Assembly (NCBI GenBank): GCA_025964715.1
Contig: JAOPYH010000138.1
Location: 1-54,220, forward strand
Source of the DNA: Streptosporangiaceae bacterium
GTDB lineage: Bacteria; Actinomycetota; Actinomycetes; Streptosporangiales; Streptosporangiaceae
Direction of reading: 5' to 3'
Length of the DNA: 54,220 bases
Both the position numbers and the translations under genes were made by a program. Shown piece by piece: positions 25,703 to 33,320 of the stretch; the stretch's first letter is position 1, and the number at the start of each line of letters is the position of its first letter. The notes under the pieces were generated by a model. It saw nothing but the letters and a program-made list of their open reading frames with translations. It was not told the origin of the DNA and ran no database searches.

Positions 25703-26451
25703 GCGTCAACCGCCTCTATGTACTGTGCGGTTCCCGGGGGCTGGTCCCCTTTGAACGGGCCGTACTCGGGCGCCAGGTCGCCCATCGGCCCGCCGGCCTT
25801 CCGCTGTTCATGGAACGCGAGAATCTGGAGTTCGATGGACAAGTCGACCTTACGCACGTCGACACCCTCCGGCACGGACAGCACCACAGGCGCGAAATTG
25901 AGGACACTCGTCACGCCCGCGGCCACGACCCGGTCGCAGACCGGCTGTGCCGCTTCCGCCGGGGTGGCGATCACGGCGATGGACACGCCGTGATCCTTGA
26001 TGATGGTCTCCAGTTCGTCGATGTGCTCAACGGTGAGCCCGGAGATGTGAGCACCCACCACGCGCGCGTCGGCGTCCAGCAGCCCGGCGACCCGGAAGCC
26101 GCGCGACGCGAACCCGCCGTAACCTGCGAGGGCACGGCCAAGGTTACCCACTCCGATGATGGCCACGACCCAGTCCTGGGTGAGGCCTAGCTCACGCGAG
26201 ATCTGATAGACGAGGTACTGAACCTCGTAACCCACGCCCCTCGTGCCGTAGGAGCCGAGGTGGGAGAGGTCCTTGCGGAGCTTGGCCGAGTTGACGCCGG
26301 CCGCCGCGGCGAGCTCTTCCGACGAGACCGTGGCGGTGCCCCGATCCTGCAGGCTGTGCAGCGCGCGCAGATATACCGGCAACCGGGCCACGGTCGCCTC
26401 GGGGATGCCGCGTCCTGCGCGGTCACGGGTGCGAATCTGTCGCTGGGTCAC
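25699..26451 (-). CDS. rex: redox-sensing transcriptional repressor Rex
   Basis: Rex binds DNA when NADH is low and releases it when the NADH/NAD+ ratio rises. The 250-residue protein has an N-terminal winged helix (about 15-80, with GVNSAKLRKDLSHLGSYGTRG). A Rossmann domain with the NAD(H) motif GVGNLG (100-105) follows, and the C-terminal swapped helix is LSIELQILAFHEQ. The gene leads the rex-hemA-hemC-cobA/hemD-hemB cluster, as in Streptomyces. An operator 86 bp upstream of the GTG suggests autoregulation. Confidence 0.97.
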   Translation of the reverse strand: MTQRQIRTRDRAGRGIPEATVARLPVYLRALHSLQDRGTATVSSEELAAAAGVNSAKLRKDLSHLGSYGTRGVGYEVQYLVYQISRELGLTQDWVVAIIGVGNLGRALAGYGGFASRGFRVAGLLDADARVVGAHISGLTVEHIDELETIIKDHGVSIAVIATPAEAAQPVCDRVVAAGVTSVLNFAPVVLSVPEGVDVRKVDLSIELQILAFHEQRKAGGPMGDLAPEYGPFKGDQPPGTAQYIEAVDA

Positions 26452-26536
26452 AGGCTGCTTCTTCGGGGCTGTCGCGGACCGGACATCGATGGTCCGCCGG
26501 CCCGGCCGCCCTTGGACTTTCCCTCAGGTTAAGCCT

Positions 26537-26554
26537 TTGTGAACACATGCACAA
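26537..26554 (-). promoter_or_regulatory. Rex operator upstream of rex-hem
   Basis: TTGTGAACACATGCACAA fits the Rex consensus TTGTGAA-N4-TTCACAA at 13 of 14 specified bases; the only difference is G for T in the second half-site. It lies 86 bp before the rex start in the 239-bp grx-rex spacer. It predicts NADH-dependent autoregulation of the haem operon. Confidence 0.85.
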
Positions 26555-26690
26555 AGTCGCCCAGCGTGGCCGCTTCGCCCCGGATCAGCTGCGCGGGAGG
26601 CCGAATGCCCTGGCCATCGGGGGATTCGGCGATAAGGCACCGGTCCCGGAACCCGCAACCCCGATCACCGGGATGTGACGCACGCGACAC

Positions 26691-26930
26691 TCAGTCCCGG
26701 AGCGCGGCCCGCAGACGCCGTTCGTCGACCCGCCAGAAGTCGTGCTGGACCCCGTCGATGAGGGTGACCGGGATCTGGTCGCGATACAGCCGGGTGTCCT
26801 CCTCCGACCGGGTGATGTCGCGCTCCTCCCAGGGGACCCCGAGCTCGCCGGCCACCCGTGCGATGACCTCCCGTGCCTGCTCGCACAGGTGACAGCCGGG
26901 CTTACTGAGAAGGGTGATCACGTGGCTCAT
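26691..26930 (-). CDS. glutaredoxin family protein
   Basis: A 79-residue thioredoxin-fold protein. The redox motif C-H-L-C is at residues 13-16 after a short beta strand (ITLLSKPG), followed by the cis-Pro segment IPVTLIDG. Its layout is the small DUF836/glutaredoxin-like type rather than classical Grx (CPYC). The ATG overlaps the stop of the membrane-ABM protein gene by 4 bases, so the two are translationally coupled. The partner is unknown. Confidence 0.9.
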   Translation of the reverse strand: MSHVITLLSKPGCHLCEQAREVIARVAGELGVPWEERDITRSEEDTRLYRDQIPVTLIDGVQHDFWRVDERRLRAALRD

Positions 26931-28087
26931 CGCCGGTGCCCCTGTGGCTGTGGCGCGGGCGACGGCAGCGCGGGGACCTTGGCACTGTTCACCTTGAGCT
27001 CGACGACGTTCATCGCGAGGACGTGGGTACGGCTGTCGGCCGCGAACCGCTGGACCTGCGGCAGGAGCCGGTGCTGCTTGAAGGCCGCCGGGTCACGGAA
27101 CAACTGATAGAAGATCCGCTGCGTCGGCGAGTTGGTCACCTCGTGGCAGATGTACATCAGCGTGTCGGGCTCGGCGTCCCGCGCCGCCCGTACGGCTTCG
27201 GCGGCCAGCCGGTCGAAGGCCTCCTCCCGGCCGTCGAGCAGGGTGTAGACGGTGATCTGGCCGCACAGCCCGGGCGGCGGCGCGGTCGCGGGGACCCCGG
27301 GCGGCGCCGCGGTGGGCGCGGGCATCATGGCCGGCTCGGGCGCGGGCTCGGGCCTGCGGCGCTGCTCCCGCACATACTCCTTGGCGTAGGCCGGGTCGGG
27401 TTCGTCCTCGAAAGGCTCCGTGTCCTCATAGTCCTGCTCGATGCGCGTCGCGCCGTACCAGATCAGCCCGGCGGCGGCACCCAGCGCGACGACCGCGACG
27501 AAGCCGGGCAGCATCCCGCGCGTCCCGGCGACCACGAGGACCCCGGCCAGCGTGACGACGGCGACCGGCAGCAGGACGGCGTGGGCCTCGACGTCGTTCT
27601 TGCGCGCCCGCAGCGCGGTCACGCCGGCACAGGCCACCAGTCCGATGACGACCAGGACATGGGCCACGCTGAGCAACGTGAGCGGCAGAAACGTGTAGTG
27701 GTCCCCCGGCTTCGGCAGCCCCTTGTCGAACCTGCCGGCGAGTGGGTCCAGCAGCACGATCACCGCGGCCACGACGGAGTAGGAGATCGCGAACAACCAC
27801 GCGGCGAAGCGGACCTGGACGTAGTAGGCGATGAGTTCGACCACGCCGAGCACGAGCCAGACCGGCGCGAGCAGAGCCCCGCCCAGCTCCATCGCGCGAA
27901 AGAGCATGGAGCCGAAGCCGGCCATGAACCCGATCGTCATGGCGGTGAGACCGATGGACAGCCCTGACGACGTCAGGGACCAGGCCACCAGGTACGGCAG
28001 CCGCTGATTGTAGGCACGCATCACCAGCAACCCGGTTGCCACGAGTGCACCGATGGTCGCCACGAGCGCGATAAGGGCGTTGAGCAT
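26927..28087 (-). CDS. membrane protein with C-terminal ABM (monooxygenase-like) domain
   Basis: A 386-residue protein. The N-terminal ~255 residues hold about seven hydrophobic helices. A charged linker rich in Glu/Pro/Arg follows (about 258-305). The last ~80 residues (from GQITVYTLLDGREEAFDRLA) form a ferredoxin-like alpha/beta domain of the antibiotic biosynthesis monooxygenase (ABM) type. The ATG at 28085-28087 is chosen because the first membrane helix begins there. It is coupled to the glutaredoxin gene and diverges from bldN. ABM domains bind quinols or haem in other proteins; the ligand here is unknown. Confidence 0.75.
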   Translation of the reverse strand: MLNALIALVATIGALVATGLLVMRAYNQRLPYLVAWSLTSSGLSIGLTAMTIGFMAGFGSMLFRAMELGGALLAPVWLVLGVVELIAYYVQVRFAAWLFAISYSVVAAVIVLLDPLAGRFDKGLPKPGDHYTFLPLTLLSVAHVLVVIGLVACAGVTALRARKNDVEAHAVLLPVAVVTLAGVLVVAGTRGMLPGFVAVVALGAAAGLIWYGATRIEQDYEDTEPFEDEPDPAYAKEYVREQRRRPEPAPEPAMMPAPTAAPPGVPATAPPPGLCGQITVYTLLDGREEAFDRLAAEAVRAARDAEPDTLMYICHEVTNSPTQRIFYQLFRDPAAFKQHRLLPQVQRFAADSRTHVLAMNVVELKVNSAKVPALPSPAPQPQGHRR

Positions 28088-28198
28088 CGCGCCCCATGGT
28101 GCCCGAAAGATGCGAGGTACGTGTAACCGTGCCCTGATATTGGCGGCGCAATGTCCCGATCGGCCACAAACGTCGGCAGGTTCCCGGAGCCGAGACCA

Positions 28199-28227
28199 TT
28201 GCCTCATTACTGGCGGGTATCTACCAT
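28199..28227 (+). promoter_or_regulatory. bldN promoter, probably leaderless
   Basis: -35 TTGCCT (28199-28204), 17-bp spacer and -10 TACCAT (28222-28227), 8 nt before the bldN ATG. No Shine-Dalgarno sequence precedes the start. Confidence 0.5.
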
Positions 28228-28235
28228 GACGTTCC

Positions 28236-28886
28236 ATGCCGGAGGTCGCGCCCCTGCCTCGCCCCCCCGCTACGGCTCCGCTCATGGCCGGCCTCTTGCG
28301 GCCCTGGAGTGCCCGTACAGCGGCACCGCAACGCGCGGCCGATGAGATGAAGAGCCTCGTCCTGCGAGCCAGCGACGGAGAGGCTGAGGCCTTCGCGGCG
28401 CTGTACGTCGCCTACGCGGGCCAGATCTACCGCTACGTCTACGCCCGCGTGGGCGCCCACGCGCTCGCCGAGGACCTCACCAGCGACACATTCCTTCGGG
28501 CTCTGCGCCGCATCGGCGACTTCACCTGGCAGGGCACCGACTTCGGCGCGTGGCTCGTGACCATCGCCCGGAACCTGGTCGCCGACCACTTCAAGTCCAG
28601 CCGTTATCGGCTGGAGATCTGCGCCTCCGAGCTCCCCGACAACGGGCGCTACGAGGACGGGCCGGAGCGGGCGCTGCTGGAGTCGGTGACCAGCCGGGCG
28701 TTGCTCGCCGCCGTACGCCGGCTCGGCTCCGAGCAGCGCGAGTGCGTCGTCCTGCGCTTCCTGTACGGCCTGTCCGTGGCGGAGACCGCGGAAATCATGA
28801 GGAAGAAGTCCGGAGCGGTCAAGGCCCTGCAATATCGCGCGATGAGGTCGCTGGCGCGGATGCTGCCTCAGGACGTCCGTGCCTAG
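28236..28886 (+). CDS. bldN: ECF sigma factor BldN
   Basis: Developmental RNA polymerase sigma factor of 216 residues. The region 2 stretch LTSDTFLRALRRIGDFTWQG, the segment FGAWLVTIARNLVADHFKSSRYRLE and the region 4 stretch ECVVLRFLYGLSVAETAEIM closely follow Streptomyces BldN. Its position near rex-hem also matches the Streptomyces order. The N-terminal extension before region 2 is only ~35 residues, shorter than the pro-sequence of the Streptomyces protein. No gene for an RsbN-like membrane anti-sigma factor follows. Confidence 0.9.
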   Translation: MPEVAPLPRPPATAPLMAGLLRPWSARTAAPQRAADEMKSLVLRASDGEAEAFAALYVAYAGQIYRYVYARVGAHALAEDLTSDTFLRALRRIGDFTWQGTDFGAWLVTIARNLVADHFKSSRYRLEICASELPDNGRYEDGPERALLESVTSRALLAAVRRLGSEQRECVVLRFLYGLSVAETAEIMRKKSGAVKALQYRAMRSLARMLPQDVRA

Positions 28887-28980
28887 GCGAGAGGCCCGGA
28901 GGATCATTGCTTGGCCGTGCGTGCCTCGGTGAGTACCGTCGCATTCCCAAGCCGATGACGGTCCGGGAGTCTCGGATGAT

Positions 28981-28986
28981 TAGGCT
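28981..28986 (+). promoter_or_regulatory. possible -10 box of a leaderless HAD gene promoter
   Basis: TAGGCT, 6 nt before the ATG at 28993. No ribosome-binding site is visible and no clear -35 is present. Confidence 0.35.
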
Positions 28987-28992
28987 CGGGCC

Positions 28993-29865
28993 ATGCGGCA
29001 ATTCTGGCAGTGGCGTGACGATGAGGATCCCCTGAGGGCGGGCGCCGCCGCGGCGGCCGCGGCGGAGCCGGACGACGTGCGGCCCCTGGCGGATCCGACC
29101 GCCGCCGCGTTCTTCGACGTCGACAACACGATGATGCGCGGGGCCTCGATCTACTACTTCGCGCGCGGTCTCGCGGCGCGCAAGCTGTTCACCCTGCGCG
29201 ATCTGGCGATGTTCGCCTTCGGCCAGGCCGCCTTCCGGCTCCGGGGGGCCGAGAACGCCCAGCACATCAGCACCGCGCGAGAGGCCGCGCTGGCCTTCGT
29301 CGCCGGGCAGAAGGTCAGCGACCTCGCCGCGCTCTGCGAGGAGATCTACGACGAGGTGCTGGCCGACCGGATCTGGCTGGGCACCCGGGCCCTGGCCCTC
29401 CAGCACATCGACGCCGGGCAGCAGGTCTGGCTGGTCACCGCGACCCCGGTGGAACTCGCCAGGGTGATCGCGCACCGGCTCGGGCTCACCGGAGCACTCG
29501 GCACCGTGGCCGAGACCCAGGATGGCGTCTATACCGGCCGGCTGGTGGGCAACCTCCTGCACGGACCCGCCAAGTCCGCGGCGGTCCAGGCCCTGGCGCG
29601 GCGCGAGGGCCTCGAACTGGCCTCCTGCGCCGCCTACAGCGACTCGGTGAACGATCTGCCCATGCTGACGACCGTCGGCCGGCCGCACGCGGTCAACCCC
29701 GACTCCGACCTGCGCGACCACGCCCGGGAGAAGGGCTGGCCCATCCACGACTTCCGCACCGGCCGCAAGGTGACCATGGTCGCCCTGCCGGCCGCCGCCG
29801 GAGCCGGGGCACTGGTCGGGGGCGTCGCCGCCGGAATCGCCCTCCGCAAGCACTATCGCGCTTGA
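28993..29865 (+). CDS. HAD-IB family hydrolase
   Basis: A 290-residue SerB-like HAD phosphatase of subfamily IB. The nucleophile motif is FDVDNTM with D42 and D44. The second motif is VTATPVEL, and the metal motif is YSDSVNDLPML. A C-terminal hydrophobic glycine-rich stretch (about 262-283) may be a membrane anchor. It lies next to a convergent acyltransferase gene. In actinobacteria such HAD proteins often sit with PlsC-like enzymes, so a lipid phosphate substrate is possible. Confidence 0.88.
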   Translation: MRQFWQWRDDEDPLRAGAAAAAAAEPDDVRPLADPTAAAFFDVDNTMMRGASIYYFARGLAARKLFTLRDLAMFAFGQAAFRLRGAENAQHISTAREAALAFVAGQKVSDLAALCEEIYDEVLADRIWLGTRALALQHIDAGQQVWLVTATPVELARVIAHRLGLTGALGTVAETQDGVYTGRLVGNLLHGPAKSAAVQALARREGLELASCAAYSDSVNDLPMLTTVGRPHAVNPDSDLRDHAREKGWPIHDFRTGRKVTMVALPAAAGAGALVGGVAAGIALRKHYRA

Positions 29866-29883
29866 TCGCGCTCACCCGGGGGG

Positions 29884-30813
29884 TCAGAAGAACGCCGGGC
29901 CGCGCTTCAGCAGGGTGTCGTAGAGCATCTGCTGGATGATCTCGCGGACGTGGTCGGTGAGGTTGAACAGCGTGATGGGGTCGTCGGCCGCGGAAGGCTC
30001 GTATTCGGTCATCGGGACCGGGGGGCCGAACTGAATGATCCACTTTGACGGCAGCGGGATCAGGCCGAACAGCCCGAAGAACGGGAACGTGGGCGTGACC
30101 GGGAAATAGGGGAAGCCGAGCAGCCGGGCGAGCGGCCGCAGGTCCGCGATCTTGGGGTAGATCTCCTCGGCGCCCACGATCGCGCACGGGATGATCGGCA
30201 CCTGCGCGCGCAGCGCGGTGCCGACGAAGCCGCCACGGCCGAAGCGCTGCAGCCGGTAGCGATCGCGAAAGGGCTTGCCGACGCCCTTGAACCCCTCGGG
30301 GAAGACGCCCACCAGCTCGCCCTTGCCCAGGAGACGGGCGGCGTCCGCCTGGCAGGCCAGGGTGTGGCCGCTCTTGCGGGACAGATGGCCGAGCATGGGC
30401 ACCTGGTAGATCAGGTCGGCGCCCAGCAGCCGGAGGTCGCGCCCCGCGTTGTCGTGCACCCCGACCTGCAACATGACGCCGTCCAGCGGGAGCGTGCCCG
30501 AGTGGTTGGCCACGATGAGCGCACCGCCGTCCTCCGGCACGTGTTCCAGGCCCTGCACCTCCACCCGGAACCAGTGCTCGTACACCGCCCGGGCGAGCGG
30601 CAGCACCAGCGTGCTGTTGAACTCGGGGTCGAAGCCGAACTCGTCGACCTCGTAGTCCCCGGTGAGCCTGCGCCGCAGGAAGGCCAAGCCGGAGGCCACC
30701 TTGCGCTCGAGAGGGCCCGGCTCCGGCCGCACCTCCTGCTGACCGGCCTTGATCGGGATGACGTCGGCGCCCTCGTCGAGGTCGCCGGACGCGTTCCGGT
30801 CGTAGGCGGTCAT
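29884..30813 (-). CDS. lysophospholipid acyltransferase (PlsC-like) family protein
   Basis: A 309-residue glycerolipid acyltransferase. The catalytic NHxxxxD motif is NHSGTLPLD (H104, D111), and the acceptor-binding motif FPEG is followed by FKGVGKPF. The N-terminal ~90 residues precede the catalytic domain, as in actinobacterial homologues. The start overlaps the upstream SDR stop by 4 bases (ATGA), so the two are co-transcribed. The natural acyl acceptor is unknown. Confidence 0.9.
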   Translation of the reverse strand: MTAYDRNASGDLDEGADVIPIKAGQQEVRPEPGPLERKVASGLAFLRRRLTGDYEVDEFGFDPEFNSTLVLPLARAVYEHWFRVEVQGLEHVPEDGGALIVANHSGTLPLDGVMLQVGVHDNAGRDLRLLGADLIYQVPMLGHLSRKSGHTLACQADAARLLGKGELVGVFPEGFKGVGKPFRDRYRLQRFGRGGFVGTALRAQVPIIPCAIVGAEEIYPKIADLRPLARLLGFPYFPVTPTFPFFGLFGLIPLPSKWIIQFGPPVPMTEYEPSAADDPITLFNLTDHVREIIQQMLYDTLLKRGPAFF

Positions 30814-31868
30814 CGCGGTGCTCCGAGGACCCCGGTGACCCGGTCGAACAGCTCCACGGGCAACCGGCCGAGCCGCTGGGCCTGGACGAAGTCGCCGAAC
30901 GCCGCCTCCGACCCGTACTTCGGGCGCCAGGCGAGTTCACGGGCGAGTTCGGCCGTGTCGATGACCCGGCCGTAGGTCAGCCAGCGGAACAGCTCCGGCG
31001 AAAATCCGGACAGCCCGGCGAAACGCCTGGCCATGTCACCGAGCGTGCCCAGCGTCCGCGCGGGCATCGGAACACTCGGCCGGCCCGCACGCCGCAGTGC
31101 CTGCGAGAGCAGCAGGATGCCGTCGCCGGCGACGTTGAAGATGCCGGGATGATCCTCGACGGCCATGCGGCGCAGCACCTCGATGCCGTCGTCTTCGTGG
31201 ACGAACTGCAACCGCGGATCGAAACCGAGGACGGTCGGCACCACGGGCAGCCGGAAGTACCGGGTCAGCGGCGAGTCCACGCCCGGCCCCAGGAAGTTGG
31301 CGAAGCGCAGCACCGACACCGTGAGGTCGGAGCGCCGCCGCTTCAGTCCCCGGACGTAGCCCTCGACCTCGACCGCGTCCTTGGCATAGCCCGAGGACGG
31401 CGCCTCGACCGGCTCGTCGGTCTCCGTGAAGACCGCGTGGTCACGCGGCGAGGAGCCATAGATGGCGGCCGACGACCGCACCACCAGCTTCCGCATGTCC
31501 GGCGACCGCTGGCACGCGGCCAGCAGCTGCATCGTGCCGATGACGTTGAGTTCCTTCATCTTCGGCCGCGGACCGGTCGACGCGGTCACCAGGTTGAGGT
31601 GCACGACGGTGTCCACGTCGGCCGACGAGATCACCTTGGCGATGCTCGGTGTGCGTATGTCGACGCGTACGAATTCGGTTCGGCCGAGAGCCGTCGTGGG
31701 TGGGACCGTGTCCACGCCGATGACCCGTTCGATGCCGGGATCGGCCTGGAGCGTGTTGGCGACCCGTGCTCCCAGAAATCGGGAGACACCGGTCACCAGG
31801 ACAATTCGGGCTGTCGAGCCGGCTGTGTGCCGCCCCGACGCCGTGTCGGAGGCGCCCATGGAAGACAT
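30810..31868 (-). CDS. NAD-dependent epimerase/dehydratase family protein (extended SDR)
   Basis: A 352-residue extended SDR. The nucleotide motif is VTGVSRFLGARVA and an Asp at the second strand (VIGVDTV) suggests NAD. SSAAIYG carries the catalytic Ser. The active-site Tyr is in SGYAKDAVE, where the Lys lies two positions after Tyr instead of four. That departure from YxxxK leaves catalysis uncertain. The ATG at 31866-31868 is chosen since GTGGGG precedes it at good spacing. A GTG 4 codons upstream would sit on top of the ribosome-binding site. Confidence 0.85.
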   Translation of the reverse strand: MSSMGASDTASGRHTAGSTARIVLVTGVSRFLGARVANTLQADPGIERVIGVDTVPPTTALGRTEFVRVDIRTPSIAKVISSADVDTVVHLNLVTASTGPRPKMKELNVIGTMQLLAACQRSPDMRKLVVRSSAAIYGSSPRDHAVFTETDEPVEAPSSGYAKDAVEVEGYVRGLKRRRSDLTVSVLRFANFLGPGVDSPLTRYFRLPVVPTVLGFDPRLQFVHEDDGIEVLRRMAVEDHPGIFNVAGDGILLLSQALRRAGRPSVPMPARTLGTLGDMARRFAGLSGFSPELFRWLTYGRVIDTAELARELAWRPKYGSEAAFGDFVQAQRLGRLPVELFDRVTGVLGAPR

Positions 31869-31906
31869 CGTGCGCCCCACCCCTTACGACTGCTCAGCCG
31901 ATTGGT

Positions 31907-32005
31907 CTACTTCTTGTTACGGCGTTGCACGCGCGTCTTCTTCAGCAGCTTACGGTGCTTCTTCTTGGCCATCCGCTTGCGACGCTTCTTGATGACAGAG
32001 CCCAC
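31907..32005 (-). CDS. bS22-like / AURKAIP1-COX24 domain small ribosomal protein
   Basis: A 32-residue, very basic protein: [20 protein letters not shown] then [12 protein letters not shown]. It matches the AURKAIP1/COX24 family. In mycobacteria this family includes bS22, a small protein bound near the 30S decoding centre. The GTG start at 32003-32005 is preceded by GTGAGG. Its position between an SDR gene and a small HTH gene is conserved in Streptomyces near bldN. Confidence 0.92.
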   Translation of the reverse strand: MGSVIKKRRKRMAKKKHRKLLKKTRVQRRNKK

Positions 32006-32044
32006 GAAACCTCACTCGACGTACCAGGTGGTGTGTACAGGATC

Positions 32045-32075
32045 GGGCTGCCCTCACCCACCGGGCGGGCAGCCC
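32045..32075. terminator. hairpin upstream of the bS22-like gene
   Basis: GGGCTGCCC and GGGCAGCCC are perfect 9-bp arms around a 13-nt loop, in the 213-bp spacer between the HTH gene and the bS22-like gene. There is no T-tract. It may end the HTH transcript or be a leader structure of the ribosomal protein mRNA. Confidence 0.45.
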
Positions 32076-32097
32076 AAAGCCCAAGGGTACCGCTGGA

Positions 32098-32119
32098 CCG
32101 GCGGCCGATAGGCCGCCGG
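32098..32119. terminator. strong GC hairpin behind the HTH gene
   Basis: CCGGCGGCC-GATA-GGCCGCCGG, perfect 9-bp arms with a 4-nt loop, about 100 bp downstream of the HTH gene stop. It is a compact actinobacterial-style terminator without T-tract. Confidence 0.55.
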
Positions 32120-32218
32120 CCACGTTCGTCCCCGTGCCGTGCCCTGCTCGGCCGGCCTCCGGGTACGTCACCAATGGCCTGTGACCCCTCGGCCACCGGC
32201 GTTCTCTGGCATACCCGC

Positions 32219-32422
32219 TTACCCGGCCTCGATGAACGCGTCGCGCAGATAATCGTGGACAGCCTGCTCCGGGACCCGGAATGAGCGGCCCACCCGGATG
32301 GCGGGCAGCTCACCTGAATGGACCAGGCGGTAGACGGTCATCTTGGACACCCGCATCACCGACGCCACCTCGGCCACAGTCAGGAACCTGACCTCGCTGA
32401 GAGGTCGCTCGCCTGAGCTCAT
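32219..32422 (-). CDS. small excisionase-family helix-turn-helix protein
   Basis: A 67-residue single-domain DNA-binding protein. The helix-turn-helix is FLTVAEVASVMRVSKMTVYRLV, followed by a wing HSGELPAIRVGRSFRV, as in the MerR/excisionase (helix_turn_helix_17) family. The ATG at 32420-32422 follows GAAGAGGG; a longer in-frame reading would add a Cys-containing leader. In Streptomyces a similar small DNA-binding gene (bdtA, a BldD target) lies near bldN, so this may be its counterpart. Confidence 0.88.
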   Translation of the reverse strand: MSSGERPLSEVRFLTVAEVASVMRVSKMTVYRLVHSGELPAIRVGRSFRVPEQAVHDYLRDAFIEAG

Positions 32423-32532
32423 CGGACGCCCTCTTCCACACGTGCTGCACACCGGCCCTTGGGTGACTTTGATCACGCACGTGTACTTCCTTCCAGCGTA
32501 AATCGTGTATCGCGAGTCGCAAGGGGGGGAGT

Positions 32533-33294
32533 TCAGGCAATCAGTCCAGAGCGGGCCAGAAGGTAGCCGGACAGGCTCGCGTAGTGGTGTGGAAGAACAT
32601 TGTCGTCCAGCGGGACGACGACGGCGATTTTTCCCTCCACCTCCCCTGCGAACAGGGCGGGGTCATTGCAGTCGGCGAACCCCACGGTGTCGATCCCCGC
32701 CTGTCCGGCCGCCCCCGCCCACCCATGGTCGGCCATGGCCAGATCCGGCCAATTGCCGGAGCCGGTTGCGAGTTCGGCCAGCATGGCCCGCATGGGGTGC
32801 GGATCGTGGGTGTGGTGCAGCGATCCGGCGCTGCTCAGCATCGCCACGCCCTGGACATAGCGGATGTGCCGTTCCCGCGGCCCGTCCGGCGTCTCCACGT
32901 CGTAGGACCATCCCACCGCGGGAGTGAGCACCTCGCAGCCGCGCGCCCGCAGCGCCAGGCCCACCGCGAGATAGATCGGCAGCACCCCGGTCGGGTGGCC
33001 GGTGGCCAGGATGACCCGCTCCCGGCGCTCGGCCGCCAGTTCCAGCCGGGCGGCCATGGCGTCGAGCGCGTCGATCGTCAGGTCCGGATCGATCGTGTCG
33101 TCGCCGTAGAAGTGGGCCGGGTCGGGGTTCACGCCGCATCGCTCGGCCATCATGGCCAGCACTTCCTCGAAGGTCCACGAACCGTCGAGGTCCAGGCCGA
33201 ACAGGTAGTAGGGATCACGCCGGCTCATCCTGCGATAGTGCAGGAGGTTGTTCTGCCGTGGGGTCGCGACGTCGCCCGCGATGAGCGTCCGCAC
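32533..33294 (-). CDS. phosphatase-like conserved protein
   Basis: A 253-residue protein belonging to a family annotated as phosphatase in Streptomyces. Conserved parts are LIAGDVATPRQNNLLHYR, GDDTIDPDLTIDALD, ILATGHPTG, MADHGWAGAAGQ and GFADCNDPALF. No classical phosphatase signature is obvious; Asp, His and Glu clusters suggest a metal enzyme. The start is unsure. The GTG at 33292-33294 has a purine-rich GGGGGGAG 15 nt upstream, but homologues seem to begin ~10 residues earlier, where a CTG overlaps the acuC stop as CTGA (33324). Confidence 0.75.
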   Translation of the reverse strand: MRTLIAGDVATPRQNNLLHYRRMSRRDPYYLFGLDLDGSWTFEEVLAMMAERCGVNPDPAHFYGDDTIDPDLTIDALDAMAARLELAAERRERVILATGHPTGVLPIYLAVGLALRARGCEVLTPAVGWSYDVETPDGPRERHIRYVQGVAMLSSAGSLHHTHDPHPMRAMLAELATGSGNWPDLAMADHGWAGAAGQAGIDTVGFADCNDPALFAGEVEGKIAVVVPLDDNVLPHHYASLSGYLLARSGLIA

Positions 33295-33320
33295 CAGGTG
33301 CTGCCGGAGCTCCCCCCGGT

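Noticed and set aside
32463..32486. BldD-box-like GTGA...TCAC and TCAC...GTGTAC elements upstream of the small HTH gene.
   Set aside because: Spacing and the last base do not fit the BldD consensus TNACNCWGNGTNA without an insertion and a mismatch. The bdtA analogy alone is not enough to call a site.
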